A stretch of 20,373 nucleotides of DNA. Origin: Nostoc sp. CHAB 5834 (lineage in GTDB: Bacteria; Cyanobacteriota; Cyanobacteriia; Cyanobacteriales; Nostocaceae). Made by a program: the position numbers and the translations under genes. Shown piece after piece: positions 1 to 7,306 of the stretch (the stretch's first letter is position 1; every line of letters starts with the position of its first letter). The stretch is taken from NCBI GenBank assembly GCA_020829485.1, contig JAIVFU010000113.1:1-20373 (forward strand), in the 5' to 3' direction. The notes beneath the pieces are model-generated. The model worked only from the letters and a program-made list of their open reading frames with translations. It was not told where the DNA came from and did no database searches.

Positions 1-13
1 TCCCTTCTCCTAC

Positions 14-175
14 AAAGACGCACTCGCGTTCTGGGTATGAAATAAGGAACAACCTTTGCCTGTTCCCTTCTAAGAGAGAAACCCTTGGGTTCAAACCCCC
101 GTTCTTTAGGACAAGCATTTAGATATAGTTCTAAATCCCAGATCATTACCTTCTGTTCCCTGTTCCCTATTAAGA
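14..175. repeat. Interspersed repeat block, copy A
   Basis: This block matches a second one at 9947-10140. Shared stretches include the 18-mer at 14-31 starting AAAGACGCACTCGC, the segment TGTTCCCTTCTAAGAGAG, a CCCTTGG-containing stretch, and TATAGTTCTAAATCCC ending at 139. It then runs into tandem GTTCCCT units up to the first gene. Inside it, AACCCTTGGGTT is a short perfect hairpin in this copy only. The minus strand of the leftmost part reads YPERECVF in one frame, as does copy B. No function is evident. Confidence 0.7.
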
Positions 176-202
176 GTTCCCTGTTCCCTGAATTCTGACG
201 TT

Positions 203-2020
203 ATGAGTAATAATTTGACTAGTTCGCCAAGTAATCAACCATTCCGATTTGAACAGCTTCAAAATCCTCATGACAGTATTGGTAAGTATACCAATGCTTT
301 ATTCACACCAAATGGGCTGACAGTTTTAAGTTTAGTGGGTGCTTACATTTTAATGAGAGTCTTTTTTGGTGATGGCAGTAGTAAAAAGAAGATTGCTACT
401 AGCTATTGGGGAGGCAGAAAGGAAAGCAGTACAGCTAAGAAAAAAGCATTGCAACAAATAGCCTATCCCCGATGTGATAGTGTAGCTTTGTATATTGGGA
501 GACATCAATTCAAAGGTACAAAAAAACAAATTGGTAGTGGAGAAGTACCGATTTATGTACCAGAAGTACAAAGGGGAACTGCTGCCATTGGCGCACCCGG
601 AAGTGGGAAAACTTTCAGTGCCATTAACCCCATGTTGTTTTCCGCAATTGACCAAGGGTTCCCTATTTTACTATATGACTTTAAGTATCCATCTCAGGCG
701 AAAATTGCTGCTTATGCTAAAGCTCTTGGCTACGATGTCCATATTTTTGCCCCTGGATTTCCCGAATCTGAAGTTTGTAACCCTCTGGATTTTTTAAGAG
801 ATTCTTCTGACGCTGAAAACGCTCGGCAAATTGCAACGGTCATCAATAAAAACTTCCGCATTCTGAATAATTCTAATGAAGATGGATTTTTTGGGCCGTC
901 CGGGGATCAGTTAACCCAAGCTGTATTGATGTTAACCAAAGAATTTGGAGATAGAGCTGATGTCATGACCAGTGCCGCCATCTTGTCTAGTGAGCAGATG
1001 ATTGCGCGGTTAATGTCTGCTAATCTCAACCCTTGGGTAAAGATTGCCTTTGGTCAGTTGTTCAGTTCCGCCGCGAGTGAGAAAACCGTCGCCGGGATTG
1101 TTGCCACAGCTAGTATCATGTTTACCCGCTTCATGGCCAAGAACACACTGGGTTGCTTTATTGGTAAAACAACTTTACCACTGTCAATTAAAGGTAAACA
1201 AATGATTATCTTTGGTTTAGACAGAGAGCGGCGGGATGCTGTTGCACCGTTGATGACTAGCGTTCTCCACATGACCATCGCCCGAAATATAGCCAAAAAA
1301 CGCTCAGATCCGTTAATAGTTGCATTGGATGAATTACCTTCCTTGTATCTGCCCGATTTATTCAGATGGTTAAATGAATCACGAAGTGAGGGTTTCTGCG
1401 GCATCCTCGGCTGGCAGAATATGGGGCAGTTGGAAAAGAATTATGGTCGGGAAGTTGCTAAGACTATCCTTGGTGCTTGCAGTACGAAATTTATTTTTAA
1501 TCCTGGAGAGAACGAATCAGCACAATTGTTTTCTTCGTTTCTGGGAGATGAAGAAATTAGGTACAAGCATAAATCAAGATCCACGGGTGGTGGAAAGACC
1601 AATAATACCATTAGCGATCAAGAGAAAACCAAGAAGCTATTTGAGTCGGCAGAGTTTTTAAAACTCCCAGCCGGAAAGTGTGTTTTTATAAATCCTGCAT
1701 ACTCCAATAAGAAAGAGGGGTCAGTTCCTCAGTTAAAAAGCATCAACATTCCTCAAATTCTTCGGGACATCGACAGATACAACGAAAAAAAATGGAACCC
1801 AGTCGTCAGTAGATTAGCTCGCAAAAGTACACAGAGATATCCGACTCAGTACGATTTAGATTTGAGAGTTAATGATGTCAATAACCGTTTTCCTCCACCT
1901 CCTAAACAAGACAACAATCCTAATAATAAAGTCTTGAGCGTTGGAGAAATTAAATCAATCCTAGACGAAAATGCTCCGAGCCAAATTCCAAAGGTATTAA
2001 ATAATGAGAATAATGATTAA
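203..2020 (+). CDS. VirD4/TraG-like type IV coupling ATPase (conjugation)
   Basis: This is a likely coupling protein that would bring a relaxase-DNA complex to a type IV secretion channel at the inner membrane. Residues 37-55 form one hydrophobic membrane segment. Walker A is GAPGSGKT (130-137) and Walker B is LIVALDELP (371-379), followed by the conserved glutamine of ILGWQNMGQ (402-410), the usual layout of the TraG/VirD4 family. At 605 aa it is a normal family length, but it has one visible N-terminal membrane helix rather than the two typical of VirD4. The last 60 residues are Pro/Asn-rich and probably disordered. The ATG start has no strong Shine-Dalgarno. The next gene starts inside it (17-bp overlap), so it heads a compact plus-strand operon. 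No VirB4 or other channel genes are in the window, so this suggests a mobilizable or partly visible conjugative plasmid. I avoid a specific symbol because tra and vir names are not settled for cyanobacteria. Confidence 0.85.
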   Translation: MSNNLTSSPSNQPFRFEQLQNPHDSIGKYTNALFTPNGLTVLSLVGAYILMRVFFGDGSSKKKIATSYWGGRKESSTAKKKALQQIAYPRCDSVALYIGRHQFKGTKKQIGSGEVPIYVPEVQRGTAAIGAPGSGKTFSAINPMLFSAIDQGFPILLYDFKYPSQAKIAAYAKALGYDVHIFAPGFPESEVCNPLDFLRDSSDAENARQIATVINKNFRILNNSNEDGFFGPSGDQLTQAVLMLTKEFGDRADVMTSAAILSSEQMIARLMSANLNPWVKIAFGQLFSSAASEKTVAGIVATASIMFTRFMAKNTLGCFIGKTTLPLSIKGKQMIIFGLDRERRDAVAPLMTSVLHMTIARNIAKKRSDPLIVALDELPSLYLPDLFRWLNESRSEGFCGILGWQNMGQLEKNYGREVAKTILGACSTKFIFNPGENESAQLFSSFLGDEEIRYKHKSRSTGGGKTNNTISDQEKTKKLFESAEFLKLPAGKCVFINPAYSNKKEGSVPQLKSINIPQILRDIDRYNEKKWNPVVSRLARKSTQRYPTQYDLDLRVNDVNNRFPPPPKQDNNPNNKVLSVGEIKSILDENAPSQIPKVLNNENND

Positions 2021-2471
2021 GGAATATGCTCTCTCTGATTTTGAGATAATTAATCAACTAATGCAGACATTGACTATTAACTCTGGCAATCTCGTTAACA
2101 TTCATGCTCCCGCTTGGGTTATTAATACTTATCAGGTTTTAAGTAAGCGAAGACCTAGATTAAAAAAGGTCGCAATTTATGTTCAAATTACTTTGAAAGG
2201 TTTCCCGATTAATTTATCATCAGATGTTTTTGAACAAATTCTCAATGAATATATCCAAGGTATCGGCTGGGATGATTTGCAATATGTCACTTTTGTGAAA
2301 TTTCATCAAGAGCAATTAGATTTTCATCTTGTGTTTAATCGGGTGATGGCATCGGGGGAGGTGATTGACTTAAATTGCCTCGGTGCTACATCACAGCAAT
2401 ATGACGTTTTACAAAAGTCTTTAACCAATCTTATTAAAACTGAATCCAGCCGTGGGGTGACTTATGTTTGA
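2004..2471 (+). CDS. Short relaxase-fold (MobA/VirD2-like) protein, probably degenerate
   Basis: This is a 155-aa protein. Its centre reads like a MOB relaxase: a GNLV segment, a run ending RRPRLKKVAIYVQITL in the position of the 'NPRVKKPVYHISLSL' strand, then an LSSDVFEQILNEYIQGIGWDD helix and the strand leading to FHQEQLDFHLVFNRV. In canonical relaxases that last motif carries three metal-binding histidines (HxDx..HxHxxxNRV). Here one histidine at the start and one before LVFNRV remain, while the middle position is Asp and the loop is about two residues shorter. No convincing catalytic Tyr in the expected N-terminal helix is seen, and the C-terminal part of a full relaxase is missing. It overlaps the coupling-protein gene and is followed by the next ORF with an 8-bp overlap, so it is clearly co-translated. 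It may be an accessory DNA-binding subunit or a decayed nuclease. ATG at 2013 is an alternative start. Confidence 0.55.
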   Translation: MRIMIKEYALSDFEIINQLMQTLTINSGNLVNIHAPAWVINTYQVLSKRRPRLKKVAIYVQITLKGFPINLSSDVFEQILNEYIQGIGWDDLQYVTFVKFHQEQLDFHLVFNRVMASGEVIDLNCLGATSQQYDVLQKSLTNLIKTESSRGVTYV

Positions 2472-2838
2472 TGAACGGCATTCACAACTAGTTTCTAATT
2501 ACGCTAAAAGCAGTGATTATTTTGCCAGAAATATCATAGCACCTTTAATCAAATATGTTTGCGCTGACACTGTAGAACAATGGAATAAAAAAGCAAGATT
2601 TGAACTAGGAAAAGATACTTATGCTCTTAAACTTGATGGAGGTGGAGGTTATTCTTGGGCAAAAGTTGATCCCAAAACTAATAATTTTGTACCCGTAGAG
2701 CCAGAAGAAGCCAAAACAGTTGAAGAAATTGTCGAACAATCTTTAGCAAATACAAACGCTCATCAACAAAACCAAACTAATACTTCAAATACTATTTCTA
2801 CTCACATTAATAATAATTCTTGCTCAGAAATAGAGTAA
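2464..2838 (+). CDS. Small hypothetical protein of the transfer operon
   Basis: I do not recognise this 124-aa protein. Residues 1-85 look folded, with a central VEQWNKKARFEL helix followed by a strand-rich DTYALKLDGGGGYSWAKVDP segment. Residues 86-124 are Asn/Gln/Thr-rich and probably disordered. It overlaps the relaxase-like gene by 8 bp and ends 4 bp before the DUF3854 gene, so it is translated from the same operon. It may be a partner of the short relaxase-like protein, since together they approach the size of one relaxase, but this is inferred from position only. No signal peptide or membrane segment is visible. Confidence 0.6.
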   Translation: MFDERHSQLVSNYAKSSDYFARNIIAPLIKYVCADTVEQWNKKARFELGKDTYALKLDGGGGYSWAKVDPKTNNFVPVEPEEAKTVEEIVEQSLANTNAHQQNQTNTSNTISTHINNNSCSEIE

Positions 2839-2842
2839 AAAC

Positions 2843-4120
2843 ATGGATGAATTCGTTAATTCACGTCCAAATAATATTGAGCATAAACACTGGTATGAAC
2901 TGGTAGTTAATAGCGCGATTCATCCTCTAATTGTATCTGCCAATTTTAAGTCTTTGTATTATGATTCCATAGAGCAGTGCCATGAATCTTGGGAATACTT
3001 GATGTATAGTGACCAGATTGAACGTAAAAATGCTGGTCGCTTAACTGATAAAACTCTCCAAGTTTACGCATATCTTGATTCTACTGATGGCTGGTGGTGT
3101 AATGGTGGTGTTGACCCCCGCACTTTCTGTGATTTACAACCTGGCTCTAAGCCGAAAGTAAAACTTTGGGGCTGTTACAAACCTGATTCTCCTAGACCCG
3201 ATGCCCAAAAACCTGGGAAATTTATCAAATATGAACATCCTTACAAAGATGAACTTAGTATCTTCTTACTAGAAGTACCAAAAGCCATTGCTGAATTTAT
3301 CTACTCCAAAGCTGGCGTTAATCCAAGCCAGTGCGATCGCCAATCAGGTTTTTGGTATTCTGTATGGAAACACAATATACCAGTAACCATTGTTGAAGGG
3401 GCTAAAAAAGCAGCGAGTATTTTGACTCAAGGAGATGCCGCCATCGGCTTGCCAGGGGTTAATGCTGCATATCGCTCCAAAGATGGCCAAGGTAATCCAA
3501 TTGAGAGTCAATTACGCTCCGAAATTGCCATGTTTGCCACCAATGGCAGAGAAATCACAATTTGCTTTGACCATGACTCCAAAACCAAAACTCAAGTCAA
3601 TGTCGGCAAAGCTTTGATCAAAACTAGTCAACTTTTGGTCAATCACGGGGCTGTTGTGAAAGTAATCAGTTTACCGGGGCCAGAAAAAGGTGTTGATGAT
3701 CTGATTGCAGCACAAGGGGCAGATGCTTATCAAAAGGTCAAAGCCTTGGCGGTTTCTTTTGAAGATTGGCTGCAAAATAACCCTTTACCTAACAGAAAGC
3801 AAAGTATCTTTCTCAAAAATGGTCAGGAGTTAAAGCTTAATGGAGCAGAGGAGAAGAGGAGCAGAGGTGCAGAGGAGAATTTTTGTATAAATTCTTTCCC
3901 CCCTACCTCAAAAGCCTCCCCTACTCCCCTATCTCCTTTATCACCCTTACGTCCTCTAACTCCCTTATCTCCCCTGCCTCCTTTATCCCCGGCATCTTCT
4001 CTGTATGCCGCTATCAAATCACTAGGAATAAAACATGTATTGTCAACACAAACTCAGCCAAAAACTTCACTGAGAAAAATCAAGAATTCTCATTCGATAA
4101 AGATGATAATTCCGAGCTAG
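2843..4120 (+). CDS. DUF3854/TOPRIM protein, helicase-less paralogue of CyRepA1
   Basis: This 425-aa protein aligns along residues 1-312 with the N-terminal part of the replication protein at 11495-14845. Shared elements include the HW motif near residue 17, LxYSDxIxRxNxGRL, GWWC.GGVDP, LWGC(Y/F)KPD and KFIKYEHPY. TOPRIM-like motifs are VEGAKKA (184-190), FDHDS (242-246) and KGVDDL (282-287), as in primase-type nucleotidyl transferases or DUF3854 proteins. The Walker helicase half is absent. Residues 334-386 are low-complexity, with a Pro-Leu-Ser run that coincides with a purine-rich then C-rich DNA repeat, so the original C-terminus may have been replaced by repeat DNA. It sits last in the transfer operon, where a TOPRIM primase could act on transferred single strands, as plasmid-encoded primases do in other systems; that role is inferred. 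The start has little Shine-Dalgarno and probably relies on coupling to the gene before it. Confidence 0.75.
   Translation: MDEFVNSRPNNIEHKHWYELVVNSAIHPLIVSANFKSLYYDSIEQCHESWEYLMYSDQIERKNAGRLTDKTLQVYAYLDSTDGWWCNGGVDPRTFCDLQPGSKPKVKLWGCYKPDSPRPDAQKPGKFIKYEHPYKDELSIFLLEVPKAIAEFIYSKAGVNPSQCDRQSGFWYSVWKHNIPVTIVEGAKKAASILTQGDAAIGLPGVNAAYRSKDGQGNPIESQLRSEIAMFATNGREITICFDHDSKTKTQVNVGKALIKTSQLLVNHGAVVKVISLPGPEKGVDDLIAAQGADAYQKVKALAVSFEDWLQNNPLPNRKQSIFLKNGQELKLNGAEEKRSRGAEENFCINSFPPTSKASPTPLSPLSPLRPLTPLSPLPPLSPASSLYAAIKSLGIKHVLSTQTQPKTSLRKIKNSHSIKMIIPS
3333..3340. repeat. HIP1 octamer (one of six)
   Basis: GCGATCGC is over-represented in many cyanobacteria. Other copies start at 9726, 10519, 11209, 14705 and 15842. 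Together they support a cyanobacterial host. Confidence 0.8.
3838..3996. repeat. Low-complexity purine-rich and C-rich repeat inside the DUF3854 gene
   Basis: The plus strand shows GGAGCAGAGGAGAAGAGG-type units and then many CTCCCCT/CCCTTATC-type units. This run is translated in frame as the AEEKRSRGAEE and PLSPLSPLRPLTPLSP segments. Similar units recur at 4125-4178, 4303-4340 and inside the CyRepA1 gene, which suggests an interspersed element rather than an ordinary linker. Confidence 0.65.
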
Positions 4121-4124
4121 GAGA

Positions 4125-4340
4125 CTAGGGGAGTCTGGGGAGGGTGGTGAGGGTGCGAGGTTGGAGGTGTGTGGGAAGATAAAGAATAAAAGAATTGAAG
4201 TTAAACAAAATGCCAGAATTAGGTAAAAATTATTTTGTAATTTCTGATGCTATTTGAGAAAATAAGGTCAATCCAAATGATTACTCATCGAAATAATTAG
4301 TTACTCCCCACACCTCCCACACCTCCCACCCTCCCCACAC
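4125..4340. repeat. G-rich/C-rich inverted arms between convergent genes
   Basis: A G-rich run at 4129-4178 (GGGGAGTCTGGGGAGGGTGG and on) is answered by a C-rich run at 4303-4340 (CTCCCCACACCTCCCACACC and on). The second is an approximate reverse complement of the first. The run lies between the stop of the plus-strand DUF3854 gene and the stop of the minus-strand membrane protein. It could fold into a long imperfect hairpin and act as a bidirectional terminator, but there is no clean T-tract. The 120 bp between the arms shows no gene. Confidence 0.5.
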
Positions 4341-4580
4341 TTAGTTAAAATACCCCATTAGCAATCCAAATATAAATCCACTGATTAAGAGATACCGTCT
4401 TAATATTGGATTTATTTTCACAAAAGGAGCAATTATTGTTGCAAGAAATATGTAAAATGTGGCTTCAAATATATCAGTGCTGAATGTGATAACGGCAGCA
4501 ACAAACAGCCCACCAAATATCAAACATCCAACTACATACTCTATCTTATCCCATAGCTTAGTGTCGTCCAGGTAGCGCAT
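4341..4580 (-). CDS. Small membrane protein
   Basis: This is a 79-aa protein with three hydrophobic segments (about residues 14-32, 37-53 and 61-78), so it is very likely an integral inner-membrane protein. Its start overlaps the end of the histidine-kinase gene by 23 bp and has no clear Shine-Dalgarno, so translation is probably coupled to that of the kinase. I do not recognise the family. The coupling suggests it could be a membrane partner or anchor for the otherwise soluble kinase, which is inferred from position only. Confidence 0.55.
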   Translation of the reverse strand: MRYLDDTKLWDKIEYVVGCLIFGGLFVAAVITFSTDIFEATFYIFLATIIAPFVKINPILRRYLLISGFIFGLLMGYFN

Positions 4581-5331
4581 GAGTCAATCTCGGCTTTTTC
4601 GGGATTGTAGCATCTACTCCATAAAAATTGTTTACTTGATAGGGAAATTTTATTGTAAATATCGTTCCCTTACCGACTACGGAATCTACAGACAGTTTCA
4701 GCCCATGATCCGAAGCTACCATCATTGCAATATACAATCCTAACCCGGAGCCAGGTGAAGAAATAGCCCCACGATAAAAAGGTAGAAAGATATTTGCCAA
4801 ATCTTCTGGTTCAATACCAATGCCTGTGTCTTCAATTAAAACTACTAAGTCATCACCCTGATTCAACAATCGCAAGAATATATCACCTGTCTCTGTATAT
4901 GAGAGGGCATTTTGAAGTAGATTTGAACACATTCTGTAAAGATGTATTGCATCTCCTCTCACCCTGGTTCCATGTACATATTTTGTACAAGTCTTGTAGT
5001 GCAATCTTAAGCCCCGATTAATAGCTTTTGGCATATACTCTTGATATACATTATTCAATAAGTCGCCAAAATCAAATTCATTAATCAAGGATGGATTTAA
5101 ACCAATAACTCTATCTCTCGATTGATGATTTTGATACATCTCTATCAACTGTATTACTCGATTATTTGTCTGCCATAAGGATATTAGAATTGTTTTTATC
5201 TCTTGGAGATTGCTTCCGTACTCTCCATCTATCATTTGCTTTAAAACAATTGATTCACTAACAACTGCATTGGATACGTCATGTACCAAGGCAGAAATAT
5301 TAATTTTATTTCTTAATTCTCTTTGGGACAT
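4558..5331 (-). CDS. Orphan soluble histidine kinase
   Basis: This 257-aa protein has a short dimerisation/phosphotransfer region and a full HATPase_c domain. The probable phospho-accepting His is in ALVHDVSNAV (His 17). The ATP-binding motifs are NLLQNA (137-142), DTGIGI (168-173), FLPFYRG, and GSGLGL (194-199). No sensor, PAS, HAMP or membrane segment is present, so its input must come from a partner. The H-box lacks the usual Pro five residues after the His. An open frame extends 18 bp upstream to a TTG, but GAGGAG lies seven bases before the ATG at 5331, which decides the start. No response regulator is encoded nearby. The gene overlaps the small membrane protein gene and lies downstream of the ParA-like gene on the same strand, with a 203-bp gap that could carry its own promoter. 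Confidence 0.8.
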   Translation of the reverse strand: MSQRELRNKINISALVHDVSNAVVSESIVLKQMIDGEYGSNLQEIKTILISLWQTNNRVIQLIEMYQNHQSRDRVIGLNPSLINEFDFGDLLNNVYQEYMPKAINRGLRLHYKTCTKYVHGTRVRGDAIHLYRMCSNLLQNALSYTETGDIFLRLLNQGDDLVVLIEDTGIGIEPEDLANIFLPFYRGAISSPGSGLGLYIAMMVASDHGLKLSVDSVVGKGTIFTIKFPYQVNNFYGVDATIPKKPRLTHALPGRH

Positions 5332-5338
5332 AGAAACA

Positions 5339-5344
5339 CTCCTC
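5339..5344 (-). promoter_or_regulatory. Strong ribosome binding site of the histidine kinase
   Basis: GAGGAG on the minus strand sits seven bases upstream of the ATG at 5331. The alternative starts at 5346 and 5349 overlap or precede this motif, so it fixes the start. Confidence 0.6.
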
Positions 5345-5468
5345 ATCAAGATTTAAGTTATTCTATTAAACTGCTTTCTGGCAGAAATTACTATTTCTAA
5401 TTATAGCTAATATCTCTGAGATATACCTTACTTAGGTTTAGTTTAGTCCGGTTATTTAGAAATATTTT

Positions 5469-5489
5469 TATTCCCCGGTTTTGGGAATA
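5469..5489. promoter_or_regulatory. Inverted repeat between ParA-like and kinase genes
   Basis: TATTCCC and GGGAATA are perfect 7-bp arms around a 7-base loop, in an AT-rich 200-bp gap. On the minus strand it follows the ParA-like stop by about 45 bases and precedes the kinase by about 140. There is no good T-tract in the minus direction, so an operator or weak terminator are both possible. Confidence 0.35.
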
Positions 5490-5534
5490 TATCAAAATAT
5501 ATATATTGAGGTTTGACTGCTTTTATTCAAACAT

Positions 5535-6437
5535 TTATGGTATTCCTTTGACCGATGGCTTTTCTTTTTGCTCTATTCCTTGATTAAACGTCAAGCTATT
5601 TTTATCTAAATAATCATAAGCATGTTCTATTAAATCTGGCATCGTTATTTCTAAAAACGGAATATTACTTTCTATTAATATATCCTTCATCGCTGTTATG
5701 TCTGAGGATTCTTTATATCTGACAAAGTTTGATGGCGAACCGAAGAACAAATTCTTCACTACGACATAATCTACTTGGTCTTGACAAAAATCATATAAAG
5801 TTATTAACTGCTTTACCGAATCCATTACTCGACTAATTACAACTACAATTGTTACTCGCATATCATATAACTCATCAACTGTAGACAAAAATTTCATTTG
5901 TTGTACAACATCTTTTAAGATTCTCATGGACTGTGGTGGTAATTCCAATAAGAATAAAGACTTTCCGGGAATAACTGCTCCTTCTGTGTCTAGACTATCC
6001 TCTATTAACTCTTTCAAATCATCTAGAAAAATGTCTACATTCCCTTCTGTAAAAAAATCTAATTCTCTCACTAAACATTTATCCCCATAAAATCTGCTTA
6101 AATGAGAATTAGATATGTCCGCATCAAAAGCCAAAAATTCTTTTTTCATATCCAAATATGTTTGCGCTAATCCTCTGGCGAAAGTACTTTTTCCTACTCC
6201 TCCTTTATCTCCTGTCACTATCACTAATCTCCGACTCCAGTGTTTTTTATTGGTGACTGCGGTTTTTGTTTGTGGCAGGACTGTATTTCCTGCTTCTGTT
6301 TTTTCACCTGCGGTTACTGCTTCTGGCATCTGCTGTATATCTTCTGTGCTTTCTGCTTCTGTTCTTTCATCTGTTACTAAGAGTAATTCTTCTACTCCGT
6401 TAAGGATCTCCGCCTCATCATTTAAAATATCTGTCAC
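5535..6437 (-). CDS. ParA/TraL-type P-loop ATPase with acidic N-terminal extension
   Basis: This 300-aa protein has the deviant Walker A of the ParA/MinD superfamily, GDKGGVGKST (76-85), followed by FDADISN (104-110) as the switch region and LFLLELPP in the Walker B position. Residues 1-68 are Glu/Thr-rich with no hydrophobic core and are probably disordered, which is unusual for ParA. The DADxxNxxLSRFY pattern resembles the TraL-like ParA relatives of conjugation and mobilization regions more than classical partition ParA; this is my judgement without a search. No ParB gene is adjacent. The GTG start is supported by a GAGGAG Shine-Dalgarno just upstream. It begins 41 bp after the stop of the 6479-7306 gene, so the two form an operon. 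Possible roles are positioning of plasmid or transfer machinery, or replicon partition with the upstream protein as the DNA-binding partner. Confidence 0.7.
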   Translation of the reverse strand: MTDILNDEAEILNGVEELLLVTDERTEAESTEDIQQMPEAVTAGEKTEAGNTVLPQTKTAVTNKKHWSRRLVIVTGDKGGVGKSTFARGLAQTYLDMKKEFLAFDADISNSHLSRFYGDKCLVRELDFFTEGNVDIFLDDLKELIEDSLDTEGAVIPGKSLFLLELPPQSMRILKDVVQQMKFLSTVDELYDMRVTIVVVISRVMDSVKQLITLYDFCQDQVDYVVVKNLFFGSPSNFVRYKESSDITAMKDILIESNIPFLEITMPDLIEHAYDYLDKNSLTFNQGIEQKEKPSVKGIP

Positions 6438-6478
6438 CTGATTTTCTCCTCTATTTCATGTTTAATCAGTTTCGGGGT

Positions 6479-7306
6479 TTAGTCCAGTGCTAGCATCTCT
6501 GCTGAAAAGTAGTCTAATAGGTTTAAATACATTGGTTTTAAATCCTTGAAATTGTCAATTGATTTATTAACCATTGTTCCCAGAGCTTGTAATATTAATC
6601 CTTGTTCTAGTACCTGATTTAAATCCGACTCCTTTAATTTATTTAAATGGTAATAAACTAACAAATCTAATGATTGAGCTATCAATAAATTTGCCGACCT
6701 GATAACCAAATCTTCATAAACATATTCATAACTGCTGACTGACCTTAGTACTGTCTTCAATACTTGAAAATATCTAGTTCTGGAGTCAATACTATTTAAA
6801 TCAATAGTCTGAGGACAGCTAGCTGGCAATGGAAGCTTTTTAAAAATAAACTTTAAATATAAATCAATACTATTTGATGACCAAGAATCACTATTTTGAA
6901 AATACAAATACTTAATCAAAGAATCTTTCTGAGAATAATCTATTTGTTGAAATAAGTATTTTGGTTGCTCGATTGCAATCATCGTGACATCATTTTTAAA
7001 CACTGGCATCACATTTGTTCTTACCCATTGCATAAATTGTTTGACTACATTGTGTTCTACTATTGTTAGTGATATTAATGAGTGAATCGATAGAGCGCTG
7101 AGTGTCGATACCAAACTCACTTGATTATTCTCCATCATCACTAATCGTTTCTGAACTTCAATTGACCTCACTAAATCATCATTTATTGGAGCTACTATTT
7201 GCAATACATCCACTGCAAATAACTCTAGCCCTGATGGTGTTACTATCACTCTTACTACAGAACTTGATGGATGCTCAAATTCCCAATATCGCCAAACTTC
7301 TACCAT
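6479..7306 (-). CDS. Hypothetical protein with possible BRO-N-like N-terminus
   Basis: This 275-aa protein is first in the minus-strand operon with the ParA-like ATPase. Residues 4-105 follow the rough pattern of a BRO-N/antirepressor domain: WEFEH..VVRVIV near the start, LFAVDVLQIV where BRO proteins have 'wfvakDvaelL', and VKQFMQWVRTNVMPVF where they have 'AkkFqrWVtxeVLPaI'. The central conserved glycines are weak, so this is a distant match at best. Residues 130-275 are helical, ending in LLDYFSAEMLALD, and I do not recognise them. If the BRO-N reading is right, it would bind DNA and could serve as the partner of the ParA-like protein. The ATG has a GGAG only two bases upstream, which is tight. 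Confidence 0.55.
   Translation of the reverse strand: MVEVWRYWEFEHPSSSVVRVIVTPSGLELFAVDVLQIVAPINDDLVRSIEVQKRLVMMENNQVSLVSTLSALSIHSLISLTIVEHNVVKQFMQWVRTNVMPVFKNDVTMIAIEQPKYLFQQIDYSQKDSLIKYLYFQNSDSWSSNSIDLYLKFIFKKLPLPASCPQTIDLNSIDSRTRYFQVLKTVLRSVSSYEYVYEDLVIRSANLLIAQSLDLLVYYHLNKLKESDLNQVLEQGLILQALGTMVNKSIDNFKDLKPMYLNLLDYFSAEMLALD

Noticed and set aside
1054..1404. 116-codon minus-strand ORF inside the coupling-protein gene
   Set aside because: It is wholly antisense to codons including the Walker B region of a clear ATPase and has no recognisable motif.
5535..6437. Classical ParAB partition locus
   Set aside because: The ATPase has the ParA fold, but no ParB-like gene or centromere-like iterons lie beside it, so I do not call a parAB system.
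6115..6441. 108-codon plus-strand ORF
   Set aside because: It is antisense to the Walker A and acidic extension of the ParA-like gene, and its Val/Ser/Pro-rich composition is the mirror of that extension.
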